Both the position numbers and the translations under genes were made by a program. This document shows, in pieces, positions 18,073 through 26,764 of a DNA stretch of 64,000 nucleotides. Within the stretch, counting starts at the first letter, position 1; each line of letters opens with the position of its first letter. Source of the stretch: Bacteroidota bacterium (GTDB lineage Bacteria; Bacteroidota; Bacteroidia; Bacteroidales; JAAUTT01); assembly GCA_023429135.1 (NCBI GenBank), contig JAEYWD010000057.1, positions 1 through 64,000 of the forward strand, in the 5' to 3' direction. The notes under the pieces are model-generated. The model was not told the DNA's origin. It was given only the letters and a program-made list of their open reading frames with translations, and did no database searches.

Positions 18073-21000
18073 ATGACAATGAAGACAAAACACTTTCTAA
18101 CTACAGTAATTTTTGCCTTTAGCCTTGTATTACTGTTAAATGCCCAGGAATACCCTAAAGTTATTCTTCGTGGCGATTATCCAGATCCGTCCATCATACG
18201 TGATGGGGAAGATTATTACATGACTCATTCTCCTTTTGTATATTCTCCGGGATTTCTTATCTGGCATTCCAAAGACCTCGTAAACTGGCAACCCGTTTGC
18301 AGAGCTATGACCGAAATAGTCGGTTCGGCCTATGCTCCCGACATGGTAAAATATAAGGACAAATACTACATCTATTTTCCCGCATCTGGTACCAATTGGG
18401 TAATTTGGGCCAACAGCATAAAGGGACCATGGAGTAAACCCATCGACCTGAAAGTTGCGAACATCGATCCCGGCCATATGGTTGGAGAAGATGGCAAACG
18501 TTACCTCTTCCTGTCCGATGGAAATATGGTTCCTTTGTCCGACGACGGTCTCTCTGTCACCCGCCCGGTTAAGAAAATATACAACGGTTGGGAATTCCCC
18601 AAACATTGGAAAACTGAAGGGATGTGGCTCGAATCGCCCAAGCTCGTTAAAAAAGGTGAGTATTTTTACTTGACGGTTGCCGAAGGAGGAACGGCAGGTC
18701 CGGAAACCAGTCATATGATTGTATCGGCCCGGTCGAAGAGTATTTTTGGCCCCTGGGAAAACTCTCCGTACAATCCTATTGTACATACTTATAGTGCCGA
18801 CGAATATTGGTGGTCGAAAGGCCACGGCACACTGATTGACGACGTAAACGGTAACTGGTGGGTTATTTACCATGCCTACGAAAACGGTTATCATACATTG
18901 GGGCGGCAAACGCTAATTGAACCCGTTCAATGGCTGGAAGATGGCTGGTACCGTTCTGTAAAAAGAGCTACACCTGTTGTTAATTCGGCAGTGTCCATAA
19001 ACCATGGAATTGAACTCTCCGATAATTTTAGTGGCAAGAACCTGGGTTTACAATGGACTACCTGGAATAAATTTGATGCCACAAGGGTATCTCTGAAAAA
19101 CAACAGCCTCTATCTTTCTGGTAAAGGCTCTGGTCCAAAAGATGCTCAGCTTCTCCTCACAACGGCGACCGATAAAAGCTACGAAACACAGGTGGAGGTA
19201 ACACTTTCAAATGGCAGCACCGGAGGTTTGCTTCTTTTTTACAACGAAAAAGCTTTTGCCGGTGTAAGTTCCAATGGCAAACAGTTTACTATTTATGAAA
19301 ATACCGGAAAACAAATCACCAAGCCAAACACTTTTGGCAATCATTTCTTTCTAAAAATCAAAAACGCTCACAATTTGTGCGATATTTTGGTCAGCCACGA
19401 CAATAAAACCTGGGAAACGCTTTATGCAGGTTTGAATGTTTCGGGAATGCATCACAATAACCTTGGCGGATTTTATGCATTGCGCCTAGGTTTGATGGCT
19501 GCAGGAAAAATTTCTGTTAAATTCAACAATTTTCAATACAAACCTTTGGAAGGATACCTCTTTGCCTATTTTACCGACAAGGCAAATAACACCAACGGTT
19601 TGCATCTCTCCTGGAGTGGCGATGGTCTTAGATGGACAGGCATTGGCCCGGAACATAGCTTTTTGAAAAACGATTATGGCCCCTGGGGTGTTGAAAAAAA
19701 GATGCGCGACCCATTTATCATGCAGGGACCTGATGGTCTTTACCACTGCCTGTGGACGATAAACTGGAACGCCGACATTATCGGATATGCCTCAAGCAAA
19801 GACCTTATTCACTGGTCGAGACAATCGTACATTCCCGTTATGGCGGGCTTTGAAGCCAAGAATTGCTGGGCTCCGGAAATGATTTACGACGAAACCAAAC
19901 AGCAATACGTCATCTTCTGGTCGAGCACCATCAAGGAAAATGGAGAATGGAAGGTGGAACCCGGTTATAAATACGACAACCGCATTTATTACACCACCAC
20001 CAGTGATTTCAAAACCTTTGCCCCGGCAAGGATATTCTTTGACCCTGGGCATAATGTGATCGACGCTACCATCAGGAAAGTAGGGAACAAATATGTAATG
20101 ATTTATAAAGACGAGAGAGAGCTTCCTACACCGAAGAAAAACCTGCTTGTTGCTGTTAGCGATCAGGCCGAAGGTCCTTATAAGCGAGTGACCGATAAGC
20201 CATTTACCAGAGATTGGGTAGAAGGACCGGCAATTAATCTTTTACCCGACAGCAGTTTTATAGTTTACATGGATGCTTATCGTGAGCACAAGTACGAAGC
20301 AAAAAGAACGCGCGATTTTATTAATTGGGAAGATGTGACCGGAGAAATAAGCTTTCCGCCCGCTACAAAACACGGCTCAGTAATAAAAGTACCGATGGAT
20401 TTTATTGATAATCTGGTATACACACAAAAAGATGCGGAAAGGAAAAACCGGGAACTGCAATCAAAAGAAGGAGTTCTGGCTCCCAAGCCTGTTTTTCGCG
20501 ATACCGTTTACGATGGAGCCGCCGACCCCATTGTTATCTGGAACTCAAAAGTATCGAAATGGTGGATGTTCTATACCAACCGCCGCGTTACCATGACAGA
20601 ACTTCCAGGCGTGAGCTGGGTTTTCGGCACTCCGGTAGGAATTGCCGAATCAGCCGATGGCGCCAACTGGAAATATGCAGGTACCGCTAATTTTAACAAC
20701 CTCCCTGACGAATGCGGCGGAAAAGATGCAACTTTCTGGGCGCCGGATATCACTTGGGGCGACGATGGCAAGTGGCATATGTACCTGAGCATACAACCCG
20801 GCATTGATGTTAAATGGGGAATTCCCGGTTTTATAGCACATCTCACCAGCACCGACCTGCGCGACTGGAAATACGAAAGTAGGTTATCGCAACTAGGTAC
20901 GCATGTGCTCGACGCCGATATCCTGAAAATGCCCGATGGAACCTGGCGTTTGTATTACAAAGCAAGCAAGCCGCATTCCAACATCAGCATGATCGAAAGT

Positions 21001-23298
21001 AAAGACCTTTATACCTGGTCGGAACCTAAGGAAGTGCTGAAAATAAGCGGAGAAGGCCCAATAGCATTTTCCTGGAAAAACTATTACTGGCTCGTAATTG
21101 ATACCTGGAACGGCCAAACCGTTTACCGCTCTGCCGATGGAAACACCTGGGAGCGTCAGCCTGGTAACCCGCTCCTGCCCGATGGCGAAGGAACAGGATT
21201 GGACGACATCCCCAACGCGCTGCATGCAAATGTGGTTGTAAGTAACAACCGGGCTTACATGTATTATTTCACCCATCCGGGAAGAGTTGGTGAGAACAAA
21301 AAGAAAGACACTTATGAACAGCGGCGCACCTCCATCCAGGTAGTTGAACTGGAAATGAACCGTGAAGGCTGGCTTACCTCAAACCGGAACAAACCTACTT
21401 ATGTGCAGCTTCTGCCGCCAACACCGGTGAATGTTTCAATTAATGCCGACTTCAGTCGTACAAAAAAAATCAGCGAAAACCTGATAGGGATATTTTTCGA
21501 AGATATCAACTACGCCGCCGATGGTGGATTGTATGCCGAACTGATCCAGAACCGTTCGTTTGAGTACCAGCCGACAGATGTTGGCGGACGGGATAGTACA
21601 TGGAACAGCAGCAAAAGCTGGAAAAGTGTGAACCTCGATAAAGCAAGGGGAAGTTACGTGGTGGATACTGTGTCGCCAATACACAAAAACAATCCGCATT
21701 ATACTGTAATTAACATTGAAGAAGCTGGAAAAGGCTTTGGTATCGCAAATGAAGGTTTTGATGGAATTGTGGTGAAAGCAGGTGAGAAATACGATTTCAG
21801 CACGTTTGCACGAACACTTTCAGGTAAAAAGAGCACACTTACAGTGCGGCTTACCAATAACGGAGAAGTTATCGCGGCTTCTGAAACCGAAGTTTCCTCA
21901 CAAAACTGGAATAAGGTAAAAACAACCCTGACGGCGACAAAATCAGTCAACAACGCCCAATTGGAGGTAATTTTCAATAAAAAAGGAAAATATGCGATGG
22001 ATATGGTTTCGTTATTTCCGCAGAAAACATTCAAAAACAGACCTAATGGTTTAAGTACCGACCTGGCACAAACCATTGCCGATCTTCATCCTAAATTTGT
22101 CCGTTTTCCTGGAGGCTGTGTGGCACATGGCAACGGACTGGAAAACATGTACAGGTGGAGAAATACTGTTGGTCCCGTGGAAGAGCGGAAGGAACAGAAA
22201 AACATCTGGGGCTACCGCCAGAGTGCCGGATTAGGTTACTTTGAATATTTTCAGTTCTGCGAAGATATTGGCGCCCTGCCGCTGCCAGTGTTACCTGCAG
22301 CCGTATGCTGTCAGAACTCTGCCAATGGCGGCCAGAAAGGTATACCCATGTGCGAAATGCACGATTATGTTCAGGAAGTATTGGATTTAATTGAATATGC
22401 CAATGGGGATGCCTCAACAAAATGGGGCAAAATACGCGCCGAAGCAGGACATCCGGCACCTTTCAACTTGAAATACATCGGTATAGGGAACGAAGACCTG
22501 ATAAGCGACACATTCGAAGAACGGTTTACAATGATCTACAATGCCGTAAAAGAGAAACATCCGGAAATAACAATAGTTGGAACTGCAGGACCGTTCTGTG
22601 AAGGAACGGACTATGTGGAAGGCTGGAAAATAGCCGACAAACTTCAGGTTCCCGTTATCGACGAACATTATTACCAGCAACCCGGATGGTTTATCAATAA
22701 TCAAAATTTTTACGATGCTTACCCACGCACAGGCGCTCAAGTTTACCTTGGGGAATACGCTTCCTGGGGAAATACTTTTTACAATGCTCTGGCCGAAGCC
22801 GCTTATATGACTGCTCTTGAACGTAATGGCGATATTGTAACCATGGCATCGTATGCTCCGCTCCTTGCAAAGGAAAAAAACATTCAATGGGGAACCGACC
22901 TTATTTTCTTCAACAACGAAGAAATTAAGCCAACCCCCAACTATTATGTGCAACAGTTTTTTGGTCAGAATTCTGGCGAAACCTATATCCCAAGCGATAT
23001 TTCAATCGAAAATCCAAGCTCAGCTATAGAAAAAAGAATAGCTACTTCAATCGTTAAGGATAGGAAAACAGGAGATCTGATTATAAAACTTGTAAATCTC
23101 CTGCCATCATCAGTAAATGCTAAATTCAATCTGGGCGACCAAATCAAGGCTGACTCCAAGGCCACAAAAACAGTTCTATCAGGTTTACCCGAGGATAGAA
23201 ATGTAAAACCACAGGTATCAGAGCTGAAAGTGAGCAGTGGGTTTACCTATGAAATGCCAGCTTATTCGGTTTCGGTAATAAGGATAAAAACGATGTAA
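18073..23298 (+). CDS. Giant secreted arabinan/arabinogalactan enzyme: GH43-like x3 plus GH51
   Basis: This 1741-residue protein has a signal peptide (about 1-24, ending LLLNAQ) and four apparently catalytic modules. Module 1 (25-320) is a GH43 propeller with D38 (DYPDPS), D132 and E187. A beta-sandwich of the GH43 C-terminal type follows (335-490). Module 2 (492-785) begins YLFAYFT and has D546, D664 and E717 (VEGP). Module 3 (805-1105) has D818 (AADPIV), D949 (LDADIL) and E994 (GEGP). Module 4 (1118-1741) is a GH51 alpha-L-arabinofuranosidase with FVRFPGGCVAHG, acid/base E1474 in GIGNEDL and nucleophile E1561 in YLGEYASWG. GH51 and GH43 enzymes both remove arabinofuranose, so the protein looks like an all-in-one debranching enzyme. 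All triads look intact. No dockerin or anchor is visible. It stands alone between two convergent or divergent groups. Confidence 0.9.
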   Translation: MTMKTKHFLTTVIFAFSLVLLLNAQEYPKVILRGDYPDPSIIRDGEDYYMTHSPFVYSPGFLIWHSKDLVNWQPVCRAMTEIVGSAYAPDMVKYKDKYYIYFPASGTNWVIWANSIKGPWSKPIDLKVANIDPGHMVGEDGKRYLFLSDGNMVPLSDDGLSVTRPVKKIYNGWEFPKHWKTEGMWLESPKLVKKGEYFYLTVAEGGTAGPETSHMIVSARSKSIFGPWENSPYNPIVHTYSADEYWWSKGHGTLIDDVNGNWWVIYHAYENGYHTLGRQTLIEPVQWLEDGWYRSVKRATPVVNSAVSINHGIELSDNFSGKNLGLQWTTWNKFDATRVSLKNNSLYLSGKGSGPKDAQLLLTTATDKSYETQVEVTLSNGSTGGLLLFYNEKAFAGVSSNGKQFTIYENTGKQITKPNTFGNHFFLKIKNAHNLCDILVSHDNKTWETLYAGLNVSGMHHNNLGGFYALRLGLMAAGKISVKFNNFQYKPLEGYLFAYFTDKANNTNGLHLSWSGDGLRWTGIGPEHSFLKNDYGPWGVEKKMRDPFIMQGPDGLYHCLWTINWNADIIGYASSKDLIHWSRQSYIPVMAGFEAKNCWAPEMIYDETKQQYVIFWSSTIKENGEWKVEPGYKYDNRIYYTTTSDFKTFAPARIFFDPGHNVIDATIRKVGNKYVMIYKDERELPTPKKNLLVAVSDQAEGPYKRVTDKPFTRDWVEGPAINLLPDSSFIVYMDAYREHKYEAKRTRDFINWEDVTGEISFPPATKHGSVIKVPMDFIDNLVYTQKDAERKNRELQSKEGVLAPKPVFRDTVYDGAADPIVIWNSKVSKWWMFYTNRRVTMTELPGVSWVFGTPVGIAESADGANWKYAGTANFNNLPDECGGKDATFWAPDITWGDDGKWHMYLSIQPGIDVKWGIPGFIAHLTSTDLRDWKYESRLSQLGTHVLDADILKMPDGTWRLYYKASKPHSNISMIESKDLYTWSEPKEVLKISGEGPIAFSWKNYYWLVIDTWNGQTVYRSADGNTWERQPGNPLLPDGEGTGLDDIPNALHANVVVSNNRAYMYYFTHPGRVGENKKKDTYEQRRTSIQVVELEMNREGWLTSNRNKPTYVQLLPPTPVNVSINADFSRTKKISENLIGIFFEDINYAADGGLYAELIQNRSFEYQPTDVGGRDSTWNSSKSWKSVNLDKARGSYVVDTVSPIHKNNPHYTVINIEEAGKGFGIANEGFDGIVVKAGEKYDFSTFARTLSGKKSTLTVRLTNNGEVIAASETEVSSQNWNKVKTTLTATKSVNNAQLEVIFNKKGKYAMDMVSLFPQKTFKNRPNGLSTDLAQTIADLHPKFVRFPGGCVAHGNGLENMYRWRNTVGPVEERKEQKNIWGYRQSAGLGYFEYFQFCEDIGALPLPVLPAAVCCQNSANGGQKGIPMCEMHDYVQEVLDLIEYANGDASTKWGKIRAEAGHPAPFNLKYIGIGNEDLISDTFEERFTMIYNAVKEKHPEITIVGTAGPFCEGTDYVEGWKIADKLQVPVIDEHYYQQPGWFINNQNFYDAYPRTGAQVYLGEYASWGNTFYNALAEAAYMTALERNGDIVTMASYAPLLAKEKNIQWGTDLIFFNNEEIKPTPNYYVQQFFGQNSGETYIPSDISIENPSSAIEKRIATSIVKDRKTGDLIIKLVNLLPSSVNAKFNLGDQIKADSKATKTVLSGLPEDRNVKPQVSELKVSSGFTYEMPAYSVSVIRIKTM

Positions 23299-23312
23299 CA
23301 ACAGGAAAATAT

Positions 23313-23437
23313 AAGAGGTTGTGTGAAAAGGTCGGAAAGACTTCGACTACGCTCAGTCTGACGGCTGACGATCAGCTATTTGTCATATTGAGCGGAGTCG
23401 AAATATGACTTGTAGTAGACTTTTCACACAGCCTCTT
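23313..23437. repeat. Palindromic repeat unit / likely bidirectional terminator
   Basis: AAGAGGTTGTGTGAAAAG at the left end recurs inverted at the right end (with one C/T change), and an inner TTCGACT...AGTCGAA pair sits within, so 125 bp fold into one long hairpin. It lies between the convergent GH43/GH51 and DUF5695-like genes. The inner TTCGACTNCGCTCA theme resembles dispersed repeats of Bacteroidota. Confidence 0.6.
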
Positions 23438-23455
23438 AATAATCATCCTTTCATT

Positions 23456-26206
23456 CTATTGTTTAATCGCCACCTCAACCACATCACTTTTTAAAGGAAT
23501 TACATAAACACCTTTCGCGTTTCGCTGGATCCCGACAGGTTGAAAGGCTACTGTTTTGGCGGTGGTTATCACATGCAGATAAGCCAGCGGGGTAAAGGAA
23601 TCTGCTTTTTCAAGTTCAACCTTTACTTCACCATTCTTTGTATTATAAGTTACAGATCTGAACTTCCCCGCATCCAACGTAAGCCACAGACCTGCAGGCG
23701 CGATAAACACTTTCGACCGTGCGGCATTGGTAAGGTTGGTAGTTACAAGGTCTCCTTTCCGCGAACAGTTACCGCCAAAAGCAACCCACCCAAATTCATC
23801 GTGGTGAGTTATAAAAGTTGCCGTATTCAGCGCATAACCCAAAAATCCGCAGCCATAATCGCCCGAATAAGCATCGTTTCTCAAAAGCCAGGGGAAAGAA
23901 TGAAAAGCACAGGGGGCAAAGCCCTCCTGATTAATATTGGATATAGATCCTAGCAACCCTCCATAGCCCACACGAAGAAGATAGAAATCGGAAGGCTGCT
24001 CTCTGTATTGGTTTAAAACAGGAATTGCATTCAAAGCCGAACCATAATGATGGATCATCCTTTCAAAACCTTTGGTTTTTCCTGCAAACTGGAAATCCCA
24101 AAACCGGCGGGCATTGCCATTGTAAGCCCAATGCGGAACAGTAGGCATGTACGCCAGAATTGCATTCAGGGTAACCATTGCTTTATCATCAATACCGAAG
24201 TATTTGGCCCACATATAAACCTCTTCCTGACCAGTAGAGTCCCAAGGCATCTCGCTTTCAAACGGATAGGAAAGTGTAGTCCAATGTTGCATGCGGGTTT
24301 TCATCAATGCTTCCATTTCGGAGGCCATTTGGGTGAGTCCCTCCGACTTGAGATCTCTTAAAATCAAAGTAAATATTGTGCCTTCCATTTGGCCATGCTT
24401 GGCATAATATGGCGCCAGTTCCACCATGGCCATGGCAGTTTGATATGCATTTTCGAGGTACCACTTCCAATTTTGTTGTGAAATCAAACCTTTATGATAC
24501 CGGGCTAACCTGTACATTGCCCAGTGAGCCGCTGCCACATGAGGATAGTTATAAGACCGTCCTACCGATTTAGCTTCTTTGCGCGACCAAGATGGAAATC
24601 CGCCATATTTTCCCCACTTTACATTATCATCGTAGGTGCCTTTGGGCATTGAATCGGGTTCGTAATAAAACAAACTTTTACGCACCCCGTACTTTTCGGG
24701 ACCATCACTATACTGAATACCAGCCCATATGGTCTGATTTACAAAATCTTCCAATTTGGCAACTTCTTCCTTCTCAGGAATCACCACCTGTTTCATAATA
24801 GCTCCCAGCCAGCTTCCGGCACCGGCTTCGTCGCTTAATCCGGCAATCCATACAAAAGAGTTCTGTGTTATCTTTTGTTTGGCTTCATAATCATAAGAGA
24901 TTACTGAGGGAGCCCGGCCAAAGGTATCATTCTTATTATCGTACCATTGTTCGGTTGTAAGGAATTTTCCATAGGCGGCAACCACTTCTTTTTCGGGATA
25001 GATAACCTTATAATTAATAGTTTGACTTAAACCATCAGCGTAATCCACGGTTACTCGGGCACGTCCCCAGATTTTCCCCTTTAGTGCATAATTTTTCCAA
25101 CCCTGTTTTGTTGCAGGCATTTCTTTTAATTCTATGGCACCCTGTGGTTCTACAGCAATATTTCTAACAGCTCCTTTGTACTGAAGGAAAAGCTTGCCAT
25201 CCACATCCATTGGAAGAACATAACCGGGCAAACCAACAGCAACAGGACGATTGGCTGCGGCCAGCGTTTTTTCTATATCCCGCACTGACGGAGCCAGCAA
25301 AAATTTGACGCCATAACTCCTGCTTTCGCCTGGTTGTAAAGTAGCTGATGTAGGAGAATTCCATTGTTCGGCACCCTTCCAGGTTGTTTCGGCATACGAT
25401 TTACTGTGTACCATCCATTCGTGGAGTCCTTCGAAAGTATAGCCACTACGCACAGGCTCGTCGGTTAAGGGACGATAAGCTTCAAATGGCGTGTTCCCAT
25501 AAGGAACAACCAGCATTACTTTGCCATTCCCATGCAAACGCACTACCTGCAGATAGCCAGCATCCTTGCCAATATAAGGATCGAAAAAGACACTTTCGTT
25601 ATGAGCCTGCTCAAGCGACTTATCGTTAAAATTATTATTGAAAACCATGGGAATTCCCAATGCTCCAATTTCGACAGCTTTATCAGAACTATTCCGGATT
25701 TCGAACCGCATCACGATATTATCGCCATCCTTTTCCCAGAAACGGAGAATCCGGATGGGCATACCCTCGGGTAGTGTTTTCCCTAAATCGGCAACAGCAA
25801 GCACATTGGCCTTGTCGGATTTAACAGCAACCACCTCCGACCTTTTTTGGGATGTGGAATAATAGCTCCATTCGCTACCCTCCTGCCGGATTCCAAGGGT
25901 TATATCCCCCAGGTGATAAAACCCGTTTTTATCGCGTTGTTTCAGCCGGTCGCCGGGAGTATAATCGAACGGTTCGGTATCATTGGTTTTCAGTCCGGCC
26001 ACCGTTTGGGAAGAGTTTAATATTTCGAGTTGAAACTGTGAGGTTTTGAACGTCAAGGTTCCTTTTTCGAGGCCCAGTGTTGAAGGACCCAGGTCGGGTG
26101 CTGCCGGCATTTGGGCTTTTAAGCAGGGAAAACCCATAGAAATGACACTTATTAATGCAATACAACCGTATGTTAAAACACTCTTTTTATATTTAAGAAT
26201 TGACAT
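23456..26206 (-). CDS. Large secreted DUF5695-like protein, possible glycoside hydrolase
   Basis: The product has 916 residues with a signal peptide (MSILKYKKSVLTYGCIALIS..., cleaved near residue 31). The N-terminal 330 residues are beta-rich (galactose-mutarotase-like feel: YHLGDITLGIR, MVLVVPYGNTPFEAYRP). The C-terminal half (about 420-830) is rich in Trp/Tyr helices such as YNYPHVAAAHWAMYRLARYH, the pattern of an (alpha/alpha)6 barrel used by many glycosidases. I believe it belongs to the DUF5695 family, but this is from memory and no catalytic residues are established. It is the last gene in a group behind GH146 and a small Cys-rich protein, which suggests a role in breaking down arabinose-containing glycans. 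It is the best candidate in the window for an uncharacterised carbohydrate-active enzyme. Confidence 0.65.
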   Translation of the reverse strand: MSILKYKKSVLTYGCIALISVISMGFPCLKAQMPAAPDLGPSTLGLEKGTLTFKTSQFQLEILNSSQTVAGLKTNDTEPFDYTPGDRLKQRDKNGFYHLGDITLGIRQEGSEWSYYSTSQKRSEVVAVKSDKANVLAVADLGKTLPEGMPIRILRFWEKDGDNIVMRFEIRNSSDKAVEIGALGIPMVFNNNFNDKSLEQAHNESVFFDPYIGKDAGYLQVVRLHGNGKVMLVVPYGNTPFEAYRPLTDEPVRSGYTFEGLHEWMVHSKSYAETTWKGAEQWNSPTSATLQPGESRSYGVKFLLAPSVRDIEKTLAAANRPVAVGLPGYVLPMDVDGKLFLQYKGAVRNIAVEPQGAIELKEMPATKQGWKNYALKGKIWGRARVTVDYADGLSQTINYKVIYPEKEVVAAYGKFLTTEQWYDNKNDTFGRAPSVISYDYEAKQKITQNSFVWIAGLSDEAGAGSWLGAIMKQVVIPEKEEVAKLEDFVNQTIWAGIQYSDGPEKYGVRKSLFYYEPDSMPKGTYDDNVKWGKYGGFPSWSRKEAKSVGRSYNYPHVAAAHWAMYRLARYHKGLISQQNWKWYLENAYQTAMAMVELAPYYAKHGQMEGTIFTLILRDLKSEGLTQMASEMEALMKTRMQHWTTLSYPFESEMPWDSTGQEEVYMWAKYFGIDDKAMVTLNAILAYMPTVPHWAYNGNARRFWDFQFAGKTKGFERMIHHYGSALNAIPVLNQYREQPSDFYLLRVGYGGLLGSISNINQEGFAPCAFHSFPWLLRNDAYSGDYGCGFLGYALNTATFITHHDEFGWVAFGGNCSRKGDLVTTNLTNAARSKVFIAPAGLWLTLDAGKFRSVTYNTKNGEVKVELEKADSFTPLAYLHVITTAKTVAFQPVGIQRNAKGVYVIPLKSDVVEVAIKQ

Positions 26207-26222
26207 ATTCTATTTATTAATG

Positions 26223-26762
26223 TTAGCTGATAACTACCTTATAGCGGCACCGGTCGTCGCCTCTCTGTATGGAAGAAATAACCCAGGCTTCCACCTTTTT
26301 ACAAGCTACTTCCGAAAACATTTTCTCGGCAATACCTTCGGAGCAATAGCACAAAGCAGGCAGCTTTAAAGGATTTTGCCGGCTGATAAGCGGACAAACA
26401 CAATAGTTTTTATTTTCATCGGCAATAATGGTGTTTTTTGACTTATCGTACTCCACTTTCCAGTTCCAGTCTTTTTCAAGGAAACTGATAAATTTATCCA
26501 TATTGCCTTTGAAAGGAGCCAGAACTTCATTCATTTTAAGCTGATTATAATGAACTATACTTGCTTGTTTTATAATTTTCCGCTTTTTTGCTTCATCTAC
26601 CTCTTTGTCAAATGCTGTCAGCAAAACGGCCAGCCATTCTTTCTCAATACCCGGATTCTCTTCATTTTTCAAATTCCCGGAGGAATTCATAGAAAGTGGA
26701 CCGAATCCACAAAGGCAAGCTCCGGCTAAACACGATTTTCTGATAAAATTCTTTCTATTCAT
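26223..26762 (-). CDS. Small Cys-rich exported protein, DUF6144-like
   Basis: The product has 179 residues. The N-terminus MNRKNFIRKSCLAGACLCGF is typical of bacteroidetal substrate-type leaders (Tat-like without RR, or lipoprotein-like at AGAC). The body is helical, and the C-terminal third carries CVCP, LCYCSEG, ACKKVEAW and a final GDDRCRYKVVI. Spaced cysteines of this kind recall the DUF6144 / L-2-amino-thiazoline-4-carboxylate hydrolase-like fold; I am not certain of this. It lies 2 bp from the GH146 gene and 16 bp from the DUF5695-like gene, so it is surely co-transcribed. The role is unknown; a metal- or thiol-based accessory function for the neighbouring cysteine-dependent enzyme is a guess. 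Confidence 0.6.
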   Translation of the reverse strand: MNRKNFIRKSCLAGACLCGFGPLSMNSSGNLKNEENPGIEKEWLAVLLTAFDKEVDEAKKRKIIKQASIVHYNQLKMNEVLAPFKGNMDKFISFLEKDWNWKVEYDKSKNTIIADENKNYCVCPLISRQNPLKLPALCYCSEGIAEKMFSEVACKKVEAWVISSIQRGDDRCRYKVVIS

Positions 26763-26764
26763 GG

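Noticed and set aside
18136..18909. Minus-strand open frame of 257 codons
   Set aside because: Antisense to the first GH43 module of the giant enzyme; no domain or leader.
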